The notes: a model not told the origin generated them from the letters alone. Shown: positions 52,875 to 62,263, counted from the first letter of the stretch. The stretch is 64,000 bases of DNA from Nitrospira sp. (GCA_022842445.1 JALHPO010000004.1:124001-188000), one strand, 5' to 3'. Translations and numbers: made by a program.

Positions 52875-53198
52875 TCAGGGATTCGTCACTGAAGTAGATT
52901 GAATTTGTAGATTGTTATTCACTTTCGCCACTCCCTCCACCTGCCGCGCGATTTCTTCCGCCCGCGATTGCTCTTCCGCGGACCTGACTACCCCGTTCAA
53001 CGTGACGACCCCTCGGTCGGTATCGACATTGATACGGGAAAAATTCGACAGCTTGTCAGCTGTTAACTTTCCCTGAACCGATGTGGTTACGGTGGCGTCA
53101 TCTATGTTTTGTCCTGCGGTTTTTCCTGTCATAGACTCACAGGCCACCAGAGACATAAGCGCTATACCGAGAAGGCCGACTCGCACTGTGCCATACAT
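52875..53198 (-). CDS. BON-domain lipoprotein
   Basis: A 107-residue lipoprotein: LMSLVAC lipobox near residue 20, then a full BON domain (DDATVTTSVQGKLTADKLSN, VDTDRGVVTLNGVVRS, AEEIARQVEGVAKVNNNL). BON proteins such as OsmY/DolP keep the outer membrane intact under osmotic stress. ATG 53198 follows AGGGGGGATTATT. The YtxH-type gene at 53258 is immediately upstream. Confidence 0.88.
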   Translation of the reverse strand: MYGTVRVGLLGIALMSLVACESMTGKTAGQNIDDATVTTSVQGKLTADKLSNFSRINVDTDRGVVTLNGVVRSAEEQSRAEEIARQVEGVAKVNNNLQIQSTSVTNP

Positions 53199-53257
53199 AA
53201 TAATCCCCCCTGTTGTTGATAGTACGCGATCCTGTTGCACGTGTGTTTGCAGCGCCG

Positions 53258-53593
53258 TTAACGATCTTCTGACGCTAGTCGGTCCTTTGCGTCATGGAGC
53301 GCTGTTTTTCCCGCCTCCGCAAAGTCCTGAGCTTGACGGCCCGTCTCACGCAACGACCTTTTCCCCTTCTCGACGAAATCATGGCCGCGGTCAATGGCGC
53401 TATCCATTACTTCGACGCCTCGGTCGACGGCTCCATCGAATCCATCTTGGGCGCGTGCCGCCCAGTCGCGAAGAAGTCCGCGCATCTGCGCGCCTGACTG
53501 TGGCGCAAGAAGCAGCGCAATCCCCGCGCCGACTACCGCTCCCACAAAAAATCCCGATACAGTTCCAGACTCAGCCCTGTCCGATGTTTCCAT
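53258..53593 (-). CDS. YtxH-like stress protein, divergent copy 3
   Basis: A 111-residue protein with the membrane segment GFFVGAVVGAGIALLLAPQS and the amphipathic helix of YtxH proteins (LLRDWAARAQDGFDGAVDRG, VEKGKRSLRETGRQAQ). It is much less similar to the two copies at 39409 and 40840 than they are to each other. ATG 53593 follows GGAGGAAACACC. A doubtful form of the bipartite element (GGTCGCAATCATCA) lies about 120 bases upstream. Confidence 0.82.
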   Translation of the reverse strand: METSDRAESGTVSGFFVGAVVGAGIALLLAPQSGAQMRGLLRDWAARAQDGFDGAVDRGVEVMDSAIDRGHDFVEKGKRSLRETGRQAQDFAEAGKTALHDAKDRLASEDR

Positions 53594-54056
53594 GGTGTTT
53601 CCTCCCTGTTGAGTTAGTTAAGCAACCTGTCCGTGCATTCCACCCCTCATCGATCGCCAAACGATGGAAGCCCCTGCGCCTGCTCACATGCTCCGACGCA
53701 TTCCACCGCTGTGGTCGCAATCATCATGGTGTAATGCTCTCATGATAAATGGTTCGGGTCTGTGCACTTCGATACACATTGATATCTTTGTGCCTTCAAT
53801 TTGAGCGTGAAGCGCGCCTACCGCTTGAGCGCCGGGGGCACGATCCGCGGATTTCAGCCTATGATGAAAGACGACGAGTTGCAGAGGTGCGAGGTGCAAT
53901 ACAGCTCTTGCTTGGAGGGAAGCACGCTTGGTCTGCACACTTTGCTTCGGTTGAAAGATTCACGTCGAGGAATTGCATCCGGATAGACTTACCTGGTCTC
54001 TAAGAACTGACCGGCCTTTCCATAAATCCGTGGGATGTGTGCCCGAACGAATAGGA
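53594..54056. other. Intergenic stretch without a recognised gene
   Basis: Two open frames of about 84 codons exist, one on each strand (53749-54003 plus, 53684-53938 minus), overlapping each other and without ribosome-binding sites or known domains. I regard neither as supported. Confidence 0.35.
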
Positions 54057-54099
54057 TGATCAATAGTGAACAGGCAGACGGAACCCTTCTGGTTATTAT
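54057..54099 (+). promoter_or_regulatory. Bipartite stress-promoter element, instance G
   Basis: Plus-strand reading: TGATCAATAGTGAAC (54057-54071), 19 bases, GGTTATTAT (54091-54099). It is in the plus orientation, facing plus-strand genes at 54106/54297, which supports the idea that the element is directional. Confidence 0.6.
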
Positions 54100-54105
54100 G
54101 ACGCC

Positions 54106-54306
54106 ATGAAACGCGGAATGATCGAGTTGACGGTTGTCTTGACGCTTTTTATCCAGGGTCCTGTCCCCATGGAGACGAACCAGATCCCTCAGCCTTCACC
54201 AGGCCCAACCGATCCTCTCCCCAGACCTGCGCCACCACCGGGGCCTCCTTCGCCGAACTCGGCAAATCAGATTTCGCCCAACACCCAGGAGACACTATGC
54301 CCGTAA
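54106..54306 (+). CDS. Possible small proline-rich peptide
   Basis: A 66-codon frame, MKRGMIELTVVLTLFIQGPV followed by a proline-rich stretch, ending by overlapping the next start by ten bases. It has no clear ribosome-binding site, and element G puts the predicted transcript start close to its ATG. It may instead be the leader of the next gene. Confidence 0.35.
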   Translation: MKRGMIELTVVLTLFIQGPVPMETNQIPQPSPGPTDPLPRPAPPPGPPSPNSANQISPNTQETLCP

Positions 54307-54611
54307 AAATCTGGCTGCTCGCCCTGCCACTCTGTGCTCTTTCCTTCGCGTCAGTATTGGCTGCGTCACCGGAGTCTCTGGACCAGGATTCGCATGTCGT
54401 CACCGGAACGCTCAAAGAGCTGGATTTGCCCAAGATGACCGGAAAGATTACAACGGATCTAGAACAGACGGTCGCATTTACGATAAAGAGCCCGGATCTG
54501 TTTAAAGGACTGTCGGTAGGAGAACGTATCGCCATCCGTCTGGATGATCAAGGACAGGCTGTCAAAGTCATGGAAACGACCATCCCGGAATTGCCCACCC
54601 CTGAGCAGTAA
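54297..54611 (+). CDS. Exported small OB-fold-like protein
   Basis: A 104-residue protein with a signal peptide (MPVKIWLLALPLCALSFASV, cleaved near VLA-A) and a small beta-barrel-like mature part: VVTGTLKELDLPKMTGKITT and GERIAIRLDDQGQAVKVMET. The pattern resembles DUF1344/CusF-type periplasmic proteins and the two MVSIHK proteins. ATG 54297 has GGAGACACT nearby. The likely promoter is element G. Confidence 0.65.
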   Translation: MPVKIWLLALPLCALSFASVLAASPESLDQDSHVVTGTLKELDLPKMTGKITTDLEQTVAFTIKSPDLFKGLSVGERIAIRLDDQGQAVKVMETTIPELPTPEQ

Positions 54612-54811
54612 ACCGATCGGCTTCGAACTTAATTCCTGCGTCCTGTTTGCCCCATATCATCGCTGCTCACAGTCCCCACACCTTCCGCCGCCTGGGGCAA
54701 CATCTAGTTAATGTCCCCCCAGAATACGCGATATCATTCTTTACGCTGTAACCGGCTCCGCTTTCCTGCTCACTCTCATGTAACCAACCCTGTCCGTTTA
54801 GGAGACCCATC

Positions 54812-55279
54812 ATGAAAATGCAAATCCGCGGCAAGGCAGTCATCCATCTGTTGGTCGTCGCTGTTCTCGTAGTCGCGCAGGCGGGTACTTTCGCGTTTTC
54901 GGCTCAAGCACGTGACAGGAGCGGCGTCCTCAAAGCCAGTGATCTCATGGGCATGCGCGTGCAAGGCACGGACGGCACACACCTTGGGAACATTAAGGAC
55001 TTGGTCATCGACCCCGAAGAAGGTGGCGTCGATTATGCCGTCCTCGAATTCGGAGGATTCGCCGGAATCGGAGACAAATATTTTGCCGTACCTTGGGAGG
55101 CACTCCTGCTGGATCAAGCGAACAAGAAACTTTTGCTGGATGTACACAAAAAGGATCTGAAGGATGCGCCGGGGTTTGACAAGAATAACTGGCCGGACCT
55201 GAGTCTCGACGAGGCTCTCATTTATGAGTTTTACGAGGTTCCCCAGCCCGGTCTAGAGCGCAGCGTGCGAGCAAAGTGA
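54812..55279 (+). CDS. PRC-barrel domain exported protein
   Basis: A 155-residue protein with a signal peptide (residues 10-33, cleavage near AQA) and a PRC-barrel: LKASDLMGMRVQGTDGTHLG, NIKDLVIDPEEGGVDYAVLE and KYFAVPWEALLL. Exported PRC-barrel proteins of this size are common in bacteria with many stress proteins; the barrel is a protein or RNA binding unit, function unknown. ATG 54812 follows TAGGAGACCCATC. Confidence 0.88.
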   Translation: MKMQIRGKAVIHLLVVAVLVVAQAGTFAFSAQARDRSGVLKASDLMGMRVQGTDGTHLGNIKDLVIDPEEGGVDYAVLEFGGFAGIGDKYFAVPWEALLLDQANKKLLLDVHKKDLKDAPGFDKNNWPDLSLDEALIYEFYEVPQPGLERSVRAK

Positions 55280-55409
55280 TCTTACGCGTCGACGAGGAGC
55301 GGGGTTGAAGGGAATTAGCCCCATACGCAGAAACGGTCGTTTAATGAGGAAACTCCGGGTTCACCGCGATAGGTAGCTCTGCCATCTGATCTCCGGCTGG
55401 GACAATAAA

Positions 55410-55841
55410 ATGAGTAAAACCGCACACACCGCTGGAACGGGAAGAGAGCGCGAGATTGCTCGCCGGGAGTGGGAAGCCTTTTGCCTGCAGTTTACCCAAA
55501 ATCACCAGGAATGGCTGGTGGACGTTGTTACTCACGACGAAAGCTCACGCAAAACATCGGATGAGACCCCTGGACTGCCATTTGAAGCCCTGATCCTTCA
55601 TCTCGACCACACGGACCACGTACTATCGATCATGGTGCGCAAGAGCGATGCTTTGGAAGAACACGTATATCGAAGCATTCCAGCTCCTCGCCGCATGATG
55701 ATCGAGGACGAGGAAGGGGGCGTGAGATTGCATATTGAGTCGACCAACGGAACCATGACAATCATTCGGTTCACCTGCGTCGCGAGACCGGATTACGACG
55801 CCGCAAGGACACACGGAACACCGCCAGACCGCGGTAAGTGA
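55410..55841 (+). CDS. DUF5335-type hypothetical protein
   Basis: A 143-residue soluble protein. The stretch REWEAFCLQFTQNHQEWLVD followed by LILHLDHTDHVLSIMVR resembles DUF5335, a small domain of unknown function usually encoded near stress and envelope genes. The family call is tentative. Start ATG 55410; ribosome-binding site weak. It precedes ku by about 100 bases on the same strand. Confidence 0.6.
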   Translation: MSKTAHTAGTGREREIARREWEAFCLQFTQNHQEWLVDVVTHDESSRKTSDETPGLPFEALILHLDHTDHVLSIMVRKSDALEEHVYRSIPAPRRMMIEDEEGGVRLHIESTNGTMTIIRFTCVARPDYDAARTHGTPPDRGK

Positions 55842-55942
55842 TTCCTCTACCCTAATTGTATCGACGCCCCGTATTCGACGTTGTGAGTAATCTGCCTCAG
55901 CAGAGTGCGTCATTCAGGCAAGCAGGACGAGAAAGGTCCATT

Positions 55943-56815
55943 ATGTCGCATTCATTATGGAACGGAGCCATCAGTTTCGGGTTGGTCAACATCCCTGTCA
56001 TCCTGTATTCCGCCGAGAACCGCAATAGTTTCAATTTGACCATGTTGGATCGCCGCAACATGAAACCGGTCGGGATGAAGCGGTATAACAAAAAGACAAA
56101 TAAAGAGGTCGAATGGAACGACATCGTCAAGGGCTATGAGTACGAGAAAGGGCGGTATGTGATCCTGACCGAAGAGGATTTTAAACGTGCCAATGTAAAA
56201 GCCACACAGACGATAGACATCGTGGCCTTTGTCGATGTCGAAGAGGTCGCACCCACTTATTTCGAAACGCCGTACTATCTGGCCCCGGACAAGCGGGGCG
56301 AGAAAGGATATAACCTTCTCAGAGAAACGCTGAAGGCGACCAACAAAATCGGCATCGCCACCGTCGTGATTCGCACCAGGCAGTATCTTGCGGCTCTGAT
56401 CCCGACCGGCGACCTCGTGGTGTTGAACACCCTGCGGTATGAGAACGAGCTGAAGTCGGCGAAGGATCTTGAGATGCCCCCGGGTAGTTTGAAAGGATCC
56501 GGGGTCTCCCCTCGCGAGATCGACATGGCAAAAAGGCTCGTCGAAGAAATGACCGACCAGTGGGAGCCGAAAGCTTATCGGGATACCTATCACGAAGACC
56601 TTCTTTCACTGATCGACAAACGGATCAAGGCGGGACAAACGGAGGTCATTACCGAAGCTGTAGCCGATGAGAATGAAAACAAACCGGCGAGGGGCGAAGT
56701 CATTGATCTGATGGCGCTGTTAAAGCGAAGTGTCCAGACAAAAGGTCAGTCCTCATCCCGATCGAAACGTTCAGCGAGTAAACAGAAACTGCATACCCAT
56801 AGAAAGGTTGCATAA
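55943..56815 (+). CDS. ku: Bacterial Ku, non-homologous end joining
   Basis: A 290-residue Ku protein: MSHSLWNGAISFGLVNIPVI at the start, then the beta-barrel DNA-embracing core (LDRRNMKPVGMKRYNKKTNKEVEW and FETPYYLAPDKRGEKGYNLL). The C-terminal 35 residues are basic and serine/lysine-rich, as in many bacterial Ku proteins, and probably contact LigD or DNA. Ku homodimers thread onto broken DNA ends and recruit LigD. ATG 55943 gives the canonical N-terminus; the frame opens 87 bases upstream. Confidence 0.95.
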   Translation: MSHSLWNGAISFGLVNIPVILYSAENRNSFNLTMLDRRNMKPVGMKRYNKKTNKEVEWNDIVKGYEYEKGRYVILTEEDFKRANVKATQTIDIVAFVDVEEVAPTYFETPYYLAPDKRGEKGYNLLRETLKATNKIGIATVVIRTRQYLAALIPTGDLVVLNTLRYENELKSAKDLEMPPGSLKGSGVSPREIDMAKRLVEEMTDQWEPKAYRDTYHEDLLSLIDKRIKAGQTEVITEAVADENENKPARGEVIDLMALLKRSVQTKGQSSSRSKRSASKQKLHTHRKVA

Positions 56816-56842
56816 GTCCGGGCGACAAACCTTGCACAAGGA

Positions 56843-59524
56843 ATGTCCGTTCAGAACACACGACTATTACGGCGTTGGCAACGAATCCCGTTGGGTGAAC
56901 CAGAAATGGGCCTCCAGCAGTACTGGAACAAGCGTAACTTCAAAGAGACCCCCGAACCGCGAGGCGCTTCGCAATCCCCCTCATCACGACTGCAGTTCAT
57001 TGTTCAAAAACATGCTGCGAGCCATCTACACTATGACTTCCGACTGGAAATCGATGGAATGTTCAAGAGCTGGGCGGTTCCGAAAGGGCCCAGCCTCGAT
57101 CCCAAGCAAAAGCGTTTGGCGGTACATGTGGAGGACCATCCGCTTGATTATGGCGGATTCGAAGGAATCATTCCGCCTAAACAATATGGCGCGGGGACGG
57201 TATTGCTGTGGGACCGGGGATATTGGTCTCCTCTCAAAGATCCGTTGACGGGGTATCATCTCGGCCGGCTGAAGTTCAGCCTCAATGGCGAGCGGCTGCG
57301 AGGCCTGTGGAGCATGGTTCGAATAGGCGCACGGCATCCAGGGGAAAAGGAGAATTGGCTGCTGATGAAGGAGCGGGATGATGAGGCCCGCAGTGGGAAA
57401 GGAAGTGAGGTGACACGGAATTTCACGGAGAGCGTAGCCAGCAGCCTGACCATCGAGCAGATTGCGTCGGGCCATCCGCGAGTGTGGTCCCCGGAGGGTA
57501 CGCCCCAAAAACAAACCCGCTCAGCTTCCCGTCATCGGGACAAGGGAACGAAACACTTGGCAGGGGCCCGCCGCGCACCTCAGGTAGAGTGGATCGCTCC
57601 GCAATTGGCGGCCTTGGGGGACAGACCTCCCGACGGGAATGATTGGGTGCATGAGCTGAAATACGACGGCTATAGAATGCTGTGTCGTGTCCAGAACAAG
57701 TCTGCAAAACTTGTTACGAGAAACGACCACGATTGGACCACAAAGCTACAGAGGATCGCCAGGGCGGCTGCAGCGTTGCCCGTCAACAATGCATGGCTTG
57801 ATGGGGAGGTGGTCGCTCTGATGCCAGACGGCAGCATAAATTTTCAGGTCCTACAGAGCGCATTCAATACGCAATCTGAAACACACCTCGCCTACTATGT
57901 GTTTGATCTCTTGTATCTGAATGGATCTGACTTGAGGCAGGTCGCACTCCTTGACCGTAAACGAGCGCTGGCGGCAATTCTTTCAAATGTGGCCTCCGGA
58001 CTGATCCGCTATAGCGACCATATTCTAGGACGGGGGCAGGTCGTCTTCAGGGAGGCCTGCCGCCGGGGAATGGAAGGGATCATGTCCAAGCGGGCTGACG
58101 CGGTCTATCGTTCGGGACGTAATAGCAGTTGGATCAAAGTTAAATGCGCCCGTCGCCAGGAATTCGTTATCGGAGGTTTTACCGACCCGCAAGGTTCCCG
58201 CTTAGCAATTGGAGCATTGTTGCTGGGAGTGTACGATGAGCACGGACAATTCTTGTTTGCAGGAAGAACGGGAACAGGAATGTCCGAACGCTCGCTGAAG
58301 GAGCTGCGCAATCGGTTGACTCCGCTGGAACTGCGGCAGTCCCCATTTGTGAATCCTCCGAGCCGTGTCGACGCGCGTGGCGTGCGCTGGGTGAAACCGC
58401 GATTGGTTGCTGAGGTGTCGTTTGCCGACTGGACAAACAACGGTCTCCTGAGGCACGCGGTGTTTCAGGGATTACGCACAGACAAAGCCGCCAAGTCGGT
58501 GATCAAGGAAGGGTCGGGACACGGTAGGCCTGCGGGGGCCACTTCGAGTATCGCCTCGAAAACTCCGAATCAGCGTCGTGCGCGTGCGGCAGGAAGTTCG
58601 CCTACGAAGGACCAGGCAGGTGTCGACGGGCCGACCACTGTTGCAGGAGTGACGGTGAGTCATCCCCATCGCGTGCTGTTTCCGGATCAAGGAGTCACGA
58701 AACTCGCGTTGGCCCGATATTATGAACAGGTGAGTCCTTGGCTCTTGCCTCATCTACAAGACCGTCCCCTAACGCTCGTGCGTTGCCCGGAGGGATACAC
58801 CAAAGACTGTTTCTATCAAAAGCACGCGAACCACACGGTCCCCGACACGATCCACAGAGTGAAGTTTTCCAAAGCCCATGGCGGGTCCCGGTATATGATT
58901 GCTGATTCTCTTTCGGCAGTCATTGGGCTGGTTCAGGTGGGCGTGCTGGAATTGCACACGTGGGGAGCAACGCAAGATGAGCTCGACCGTCCCGATCGTA
59001 TCATTGTGGACCTGGACCCCGATCCAACAGTCCCCTGGAGACTTGTCATCGAGGCGGCACAACTCGTCCGGACGTTGCTAAATGAGTTGGACCTTGCGTG
59101 CTTTGTGAAGACGACAGGTGGGAAGGGCCTTCATGTCGTGCTGCCGATAGAGCGTGTTCACACGTGGGATGAAATAAAAGCGTTTTCCAAACAGTTGGCC
59201 GATCATCTTGTGCGCCTGATCCCGGACCGCTTTGTTGCGAACATGTCGAAACAGCAACGCAAGGGAAGGATCTACGTTGATTATTTGCGTAATACAAAAG
59301 GAGCCACTGCGATTGCCGCCTATTCGACGCGGGCGAGGGCGGGAGCGCCGGTCTCGGTTCCACTTGCATGGGAGGAATTATCGGTTGATTTACGGTCGAA
59401 TCATTTTACTGTGGACAATGTGGTGGCACGGTTGACCGGGCTGAAGCGGGATCCCTGGAGAAATTATGCAACGGTCCGCCAGAGACTCACTCGGAAAATG
59501 AAAGACGCGCTTAAAGGGATTTAG
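56843..59524 (+). CDS. ligD: LigD: NHEJ DNA ligase with 3'-phosphoesterase and polymerase domains
   Basis: An 893-residue multidomain enzyme in the order phosphoesterase-ligase-polymerase. The phosphoesterase domain (residues 20-190) has the HxxH-type active site in QKHAASHLHYDFRLE. The ligase (about 240-560) has the adenylated lysine in ELKYDGYRM near residue 272. The polymerase/primase (about 605-890) has VTVSHPHRVLFPDQGVTKL and the metal aspartates in IIVDLDPDPT. With Ku it repairs double-strand breaks. ATG 56843 lies 27 bases after ku; MGLQQYWNKRNF at 56906 is an alternative. They are clearly co-transcribed. Confidence 0.93.
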   Translation: MSVQNTRLLRRWQRIPLGEPEMGLQQYWNKRNFKETPEPRGASQSPSSRLQFIVQKHAASHLHYDFRLEIDGMFKSWAVPKGPSLDPKQKRLAVHVEDHPLDYGGFEGIIPPKQYGAGTVLLWDRGYWSPLKDPLTGYHLGRLKFSLNGERLRGLWSMVRIGARHPGEKENWLLMKERDDEARSGKGSEVTRNFTESVASSLTIEQIASGHPRVWSPEGTPQKQTRSASRHRDKGTKHLAGARRAPQVEWIAPQLAALGDRPPDGNDWVHELKYDGYRMLCRVQNKSAKLVTRNDHDWTTKLQRIARAAAALPVNNAWLDGEVVALMPDGSINFQVLQSAFNTQSETHLAYYVFDLLYLNGSDLRQVALLDRKRALAAILSNVASGLIRYSDHILGRGQVVFREACRRGMEGIMSKRADAVYRSGRNSSWIKVKCARRQEFVIGGFTDPQGSRLAIGALLLGVYDEHGQFLFAGRTGTGMSERSLKELRNRLTPLELRQSPFVNPPSRVDARGVRWVKPRLVAEVSFADWTNNGLLRHAVFQGLRTDKAAKSVIKEGSGHGRPAGATSSIASKTPNQRRARAAGSSPTKDQAGVDGPTTVAGVTVSHPHRVLFPDQGVTKLALARYYEQVSPWLLPHLQDRPLTLVRCPEGYTKDCFYQKHANHTVPDTIHRVKFSKAHGGSRYMIADSLSAVIGLVQVGVLELHTWGATQDELDRPDRIIVDLDPDPTVPWRLVIEAAQLVRTLLNELDLACFVKTTGGKGLHVVLPIERVHTWDEIKAFSKQLADHLVRLIPDRFVANMSKQQRKGRIYVDYLRNTKGATAIAAYSTRARAGAPVSVPLAWEELSVDLRSNHFTVDNVVARLTGLKRDPWRNYATVRQRLTRKMKDALKGI

Positions 59525-59672
59525 TGAAGTATCTGGCCGGATGCCAGGTGCTTGAACGCGATGTTAATAGGTCACGTTCTTGTATTGGAAGTCCAACACC
59601 ATGCAGGGAGGCAGGTGTTGAGCGGCTTGCGGCGCAACCAATGCGACTTCGTCGCGTTCATGCCGCAATAAA

Positions 59673-59702
59673 GGAGGGGGCGGAGTTTTCTCTGCCCCCT
59701 CC
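59673..59702. terminator. GC-rich terminator hairpin between ligD and the convergent gene
   Basis: GGAGGGGGC (59673-59681) pairs with GCCCCCTCC (59694-59702), extended by GAG/CTC around a TTTT loop. It lies between convergent genes and may stop transcription from both sides. Confidence 0.6.
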
Positions 59703-59730
59703 ATCCAATTATCCGATACAAGAAATTCGT

Positions 59731-60138
59731 TTAGCGCGCGGGCCTCCTCACCGATCCGCTGTTCATATCGTCGGAACCAGAAGACGGAGAGGCCTGGGTA
59801 CCTCCACCGGTGCTTGAATCTTCCCGCCCGGTACCCCCGAATTTTGTGTCCCCCTGCTCGCGACCAGATTGACCCATCGCATCTGGGGCGTTGGGGTCAA
59901 CCGGTCCGCCGGATGGTGAATTTTTCTCACTCTGCATTCTCATGCTGGATTCTGCGTCGGCAGTCCCCTTGGGCCTCGTGCTTGGATTACCGGCGCCTTG
60001 TTGTCCAACTTGGTTCCCACCGTACGACCCTTCGGACAAGGTCGAGGGATTCGCGTTTGCGATCCCGGCAGTGTGGAGCGTGAAGGCCATTAGACCGCTG
60101 GCGAAGGATGCACAAACGAACAATCGTGAAAATGACAT
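59731..60138 (-). CDS. Exported low-complexity (Gly/Ser/Asp-rich) protein
   Basis: A 135-residue protein: signal peptide MSFSRLFVCASFASGLMAFT...ANA, then a disordered, glycine/serine/asparagine-rich mature part (for example YGGNQVGQQGAGNPSTRPKG and TGGGTQASPSSGSDD). No domain is expected. Similar tiny secreted disordered proteins occur in stress regions. ATG 60138 follows CAGGAGGAAGTC. Degenerate element I precedes it at 60251-60293. Confidence 0.65.
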   Translation of the reverse strand: MSFSRLFVCASFASGLMAFTLHTAGIANANPSTLSEGSYGGNQVGQQGAGNPSTRPKGTADAESSMRMQSEKNSPSGGPVDPNAPDAMGQSGREQGDTKFGGTGREDSSTGGGTQASPSSGSDDMNSGSVRRPAR

Positions 60139-60250
60139 GACTTCCTCCTGGGAATATAAAATTGTGAAAGACTAGGACTGTGTTGAACTTTCTTTTCCGA
60201 CGTATTCATACAAAACCCGCCCATCGCGTTTATACCTCCTCTCGTACCCC

Positions 60251-60293
60251 ACTTGGACCGGCTAACCGGCCATAGTCTGGTCAAATCGGTCAG
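60251..60293 (-). promoter_or_regulatory. Degenerate bipartite element, instance I
   Basis: Minus-strand reading: TGACCGATTTGACCAG near 60292-60277, spaced 19 bases from GGTCCAAGT (60259-60251). The first block and spacing are kept; one base is missing in the first block and the second block is weak. Confidence 0.35.
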
Positions 60294-60307
60294 CTGGTTA
60301 TAGTTGA

Positions 60308-60946
60308 TCAGATATCAGCGCGATAGTCCGAACTTGAAATAGATGTTGCCTTCATAAGAGGCGCATGTGCAATCCGCGCCAGCTCCAGAGCAATATCCTC
60401 AGGTGAAAGCACAAAATCTATATGCCCGCTTGCTATGGCACTCTCAGGCATATCCTGCTTTACTGCTGTCTCCGGCGCCTGAGCGATCGTAATGCCGCCG
60501 ACTTGTTTGATGCTGCTCAGTGCGGCTGCTCCATCCCCATCCATGCCAGAGACAATCACCGCCACTATTTTCCCGTGCCAATGCTCTACCAGAGAACACA
60601 GGAATACCGTAATCACGGCAGGCCATCCCCTGGGTTTCGAAATCGGCTTGAGCCGGAACCTTCCATTGAGAACGTGTAAGTCTCGGTTTGCCGGAATGAT
60701 GAATACATGGTTAGGCCGGATGCATAAGCTTTCGGAGATCAGCTCAACCGGCATTTGTGTGTGTGCCGGGAGAATCTGGTGAAGCATGGTGGGCATCGTG
60801 GTGATGTGGTTCACAATGACGACAGCCACATCCAAGTCAGCAGGCAGATGTGTGAGTAGCCGAATGTAGGCGTCGAGGCCGCCGCTCGAGCCCCCAACGC
60901 AAACGACAGGAAACGTTTTGGCAAACACATTCGCTTTGATCGACAT
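60308..60946 (-). CDS. Stand-alone CheB methylesterase-domain protein
   Basis: A 212-residue protein that is only the catalytic domain of CheB, without receiver. The catalytic triad residues are visible: Ser in GSSGGLDA, His in VNHITTMP and Asp in VSGMDGDGAAAL. CheB removes methyl groups from chemoreceptor glutamates. Receiver-less CheB proteins are usually part of chemosensory-like or hybrid kinase systems; no CheR or receptor is in this window. ATG 60946 follows AAAGGTGGCGG. Confidence 0.85.
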   Translation of the reverse strand: MSIKANVFAKTFPVVCVGGSSGGLDAYIRLLTHLPADLDVAVVIVNHITTMPTMLHQILPAHTQMPVELISESLCIRPNHVFIIPANRDLHVLNGRFRLKPISKPRGWPAVITVFLCSLVEHWHGKIVAVIVSGMDGDGAAALSSIKQVGGITIAQAPETAVKQDMPESAIASGHIDFVLSPEDIALELARIAHAPLMKATSISSSDYRADI

Positions 60947-61053
60947 CCGCCACCTTTTTCTGATCCATAAGTTCAAGACACCCTGAAAGGGAAAAGGGAA
61001 GCGGGTTCAGTGAGCCGACCCCGTTCATGCAGAAGTTGGAACTGGTTACGGCG

Positions 61054-61332
61054 CTAAGATGTTCGATCATAGCCCGCGATTTTAACCAGCTTATTGTAAA
61101 CTCCGAAGAGCAGGAACGGGGCTACCCACTGACCGATAAAGAGCCCGTCTTCTCTTTTTCCCTGGGAATGTAGCATCATCGCGCCGCCGATCGCGGCAAA
61201 CGCGGCCCATAACCACAGGTCTGAAGGAATTTTTGCCGTCTGCTCCTCGATAGCGCGGGCGACTTTCCCCTCGCTGTGTTCCTGAGTTTCCCGACTATCG
61301 CTTTTCTGTTTTAATTCTGCCATTGTGGTCAT
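61054..61332 (-). CDS. Small membrane protein (92 aa)
   Basis: A 92-residue protein with a charged N-terminal half and two hydrophobic segments (LWLWAAFAAIGGAMMLHSQG and FIGQWVAPFLLFGVYNKLVK). The family is not recognised. ATG 61332 follows AAGGAGGACGAATCA. The last 15 codons are also found, decayed, at 62539-62592, so a second copy once existed. Confidence 0.65.
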   Translation of the reverse strand: MTTMAELKQKSDSRETQEHSEGKVARAIEEQTAKIPSDLWLWAAFAAIGGAMMLHSQGKREDGLFIGQWVAPFLLFGVYNKLVKIAGYDRTS

Positions 61333-61561
61333 TGATTCGTCCTCCTTACATAATTGTGACTGCCGCATGCTTGTGATTTACAGTAGCGTGATTGCTGGGA
61401 ATGGACCACTAGCAGATTCCCTGGAAACACAAATCGTGAAAAGTCATCGGTCGCCCTCATAGTTTCTCCACGATCTCGTTGTGCTTCCCCGTTGCCCTTC
61501 CAGAGAGAATCTCTTCGTTTGCTCGTCTAAAATTTCGGCCGGCCCCACCCCTCTTCTGCTT

Positions 61562-62215
61562 CTAGCCGCCGAATGTCTTGTCTTGGCTCTTGAACCACGC
61601 GAGGGCATGCTCAAAATGCTGCGGATCAAAGTCCGGCCAATATTCGTCTCTGACATAAAAATCCGCATACACCGATTGCACCGGAAGAAACCCACTCAAC
61701 CGGCGTCCTCCTCCCCAACGCACAATCAAATCCACTCGTGACACGTTATCTGAACGTAGGCCGCCATTTTTCAGACCGGCCAGGTCCCATTCCCAGTCAT
61801 AATTGACGAGCAGATTCATCTTCATCCCGACGCCTTGGCGGGACCGGAATTCTTTGAGTACCTCGGGAAATTGTGTCGAGGTCTCATCACCGACAACCAG
61901 GAGTGCCGCTCCACGCCGAGCAACTTCCAGGGCGAACGTCACGCAGGCGTTACTAAATGCCTGTGTCTGAATCGACGGTCGCTTGACGTTATCCTGGGTA
62001 AAGCAATAGATGGAAATCTCCTTGATCCCGTATTCTTTACACCGGTCGAACAGCAGCAAGCCCGGGGTGATGCCATACGCATAGCCGGCTTCTTTGGGGA
62101 GGCCATGACCCACGGCCCAGCGGCGGTTGCCGTCGGGAATGAACCCCACATGACTCGGAATACTACCTTTCAAGGACGCTCCTGTCGCAGAACGTAAGTC
62201 GTCTTTGATGCTCAA
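61562..62215 (-). CDS. Second cis-prenyltransferase (UppS-like)
   Basis: A 217-residue UppS-family protein, shorter than the operon copy at 10998. HVGFIPDGNRRWAVG keeps the catalytic Asp28 and the loop, and the C-terminal region VDLIVRWGGGRRLSGFLPVQSVYADF is a variant of the usual RTSGE-R-SNFL signature (the Glu is replaced by Gly). Short-chain or alternative product length is possible. It begins with TTG 62215. Element H sits 49 bases upstream, so it is probably a stress-controlled enzyme rather than the housekeeping one. Confidence 0.85.
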   Translation of the reverse strand: MSIKDDLRSATGASLKGSIPSHVGFIPDGNRRWAVGHGLPKEAGYAYGITPGLLLFDRCKEYGIKEISIYCFTQDNVKRPSIQTQAFSNACVTFALEVARRGAALLVVGDETSTQFPEVLKEFRSRQGVGMKMNLLVNYDWEWDLAGLKNGGLRSDNVSRVDLIVRWGGGRRLSGFLPVQSVYADFYVRDEYWPDFDPQHFEHALAWFKSQDKTFGG

Positions 62216-62263
62216 AGTTGATCGGCACCGTCCTTCTCGATCGGATCTCCCCGGTGTTTTGGT

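Noticed and set aside
53684..54003. Two opposing 84-codon frames
   Set aside because: They overlap on opposite strands, and neither has a start signal or known domain.
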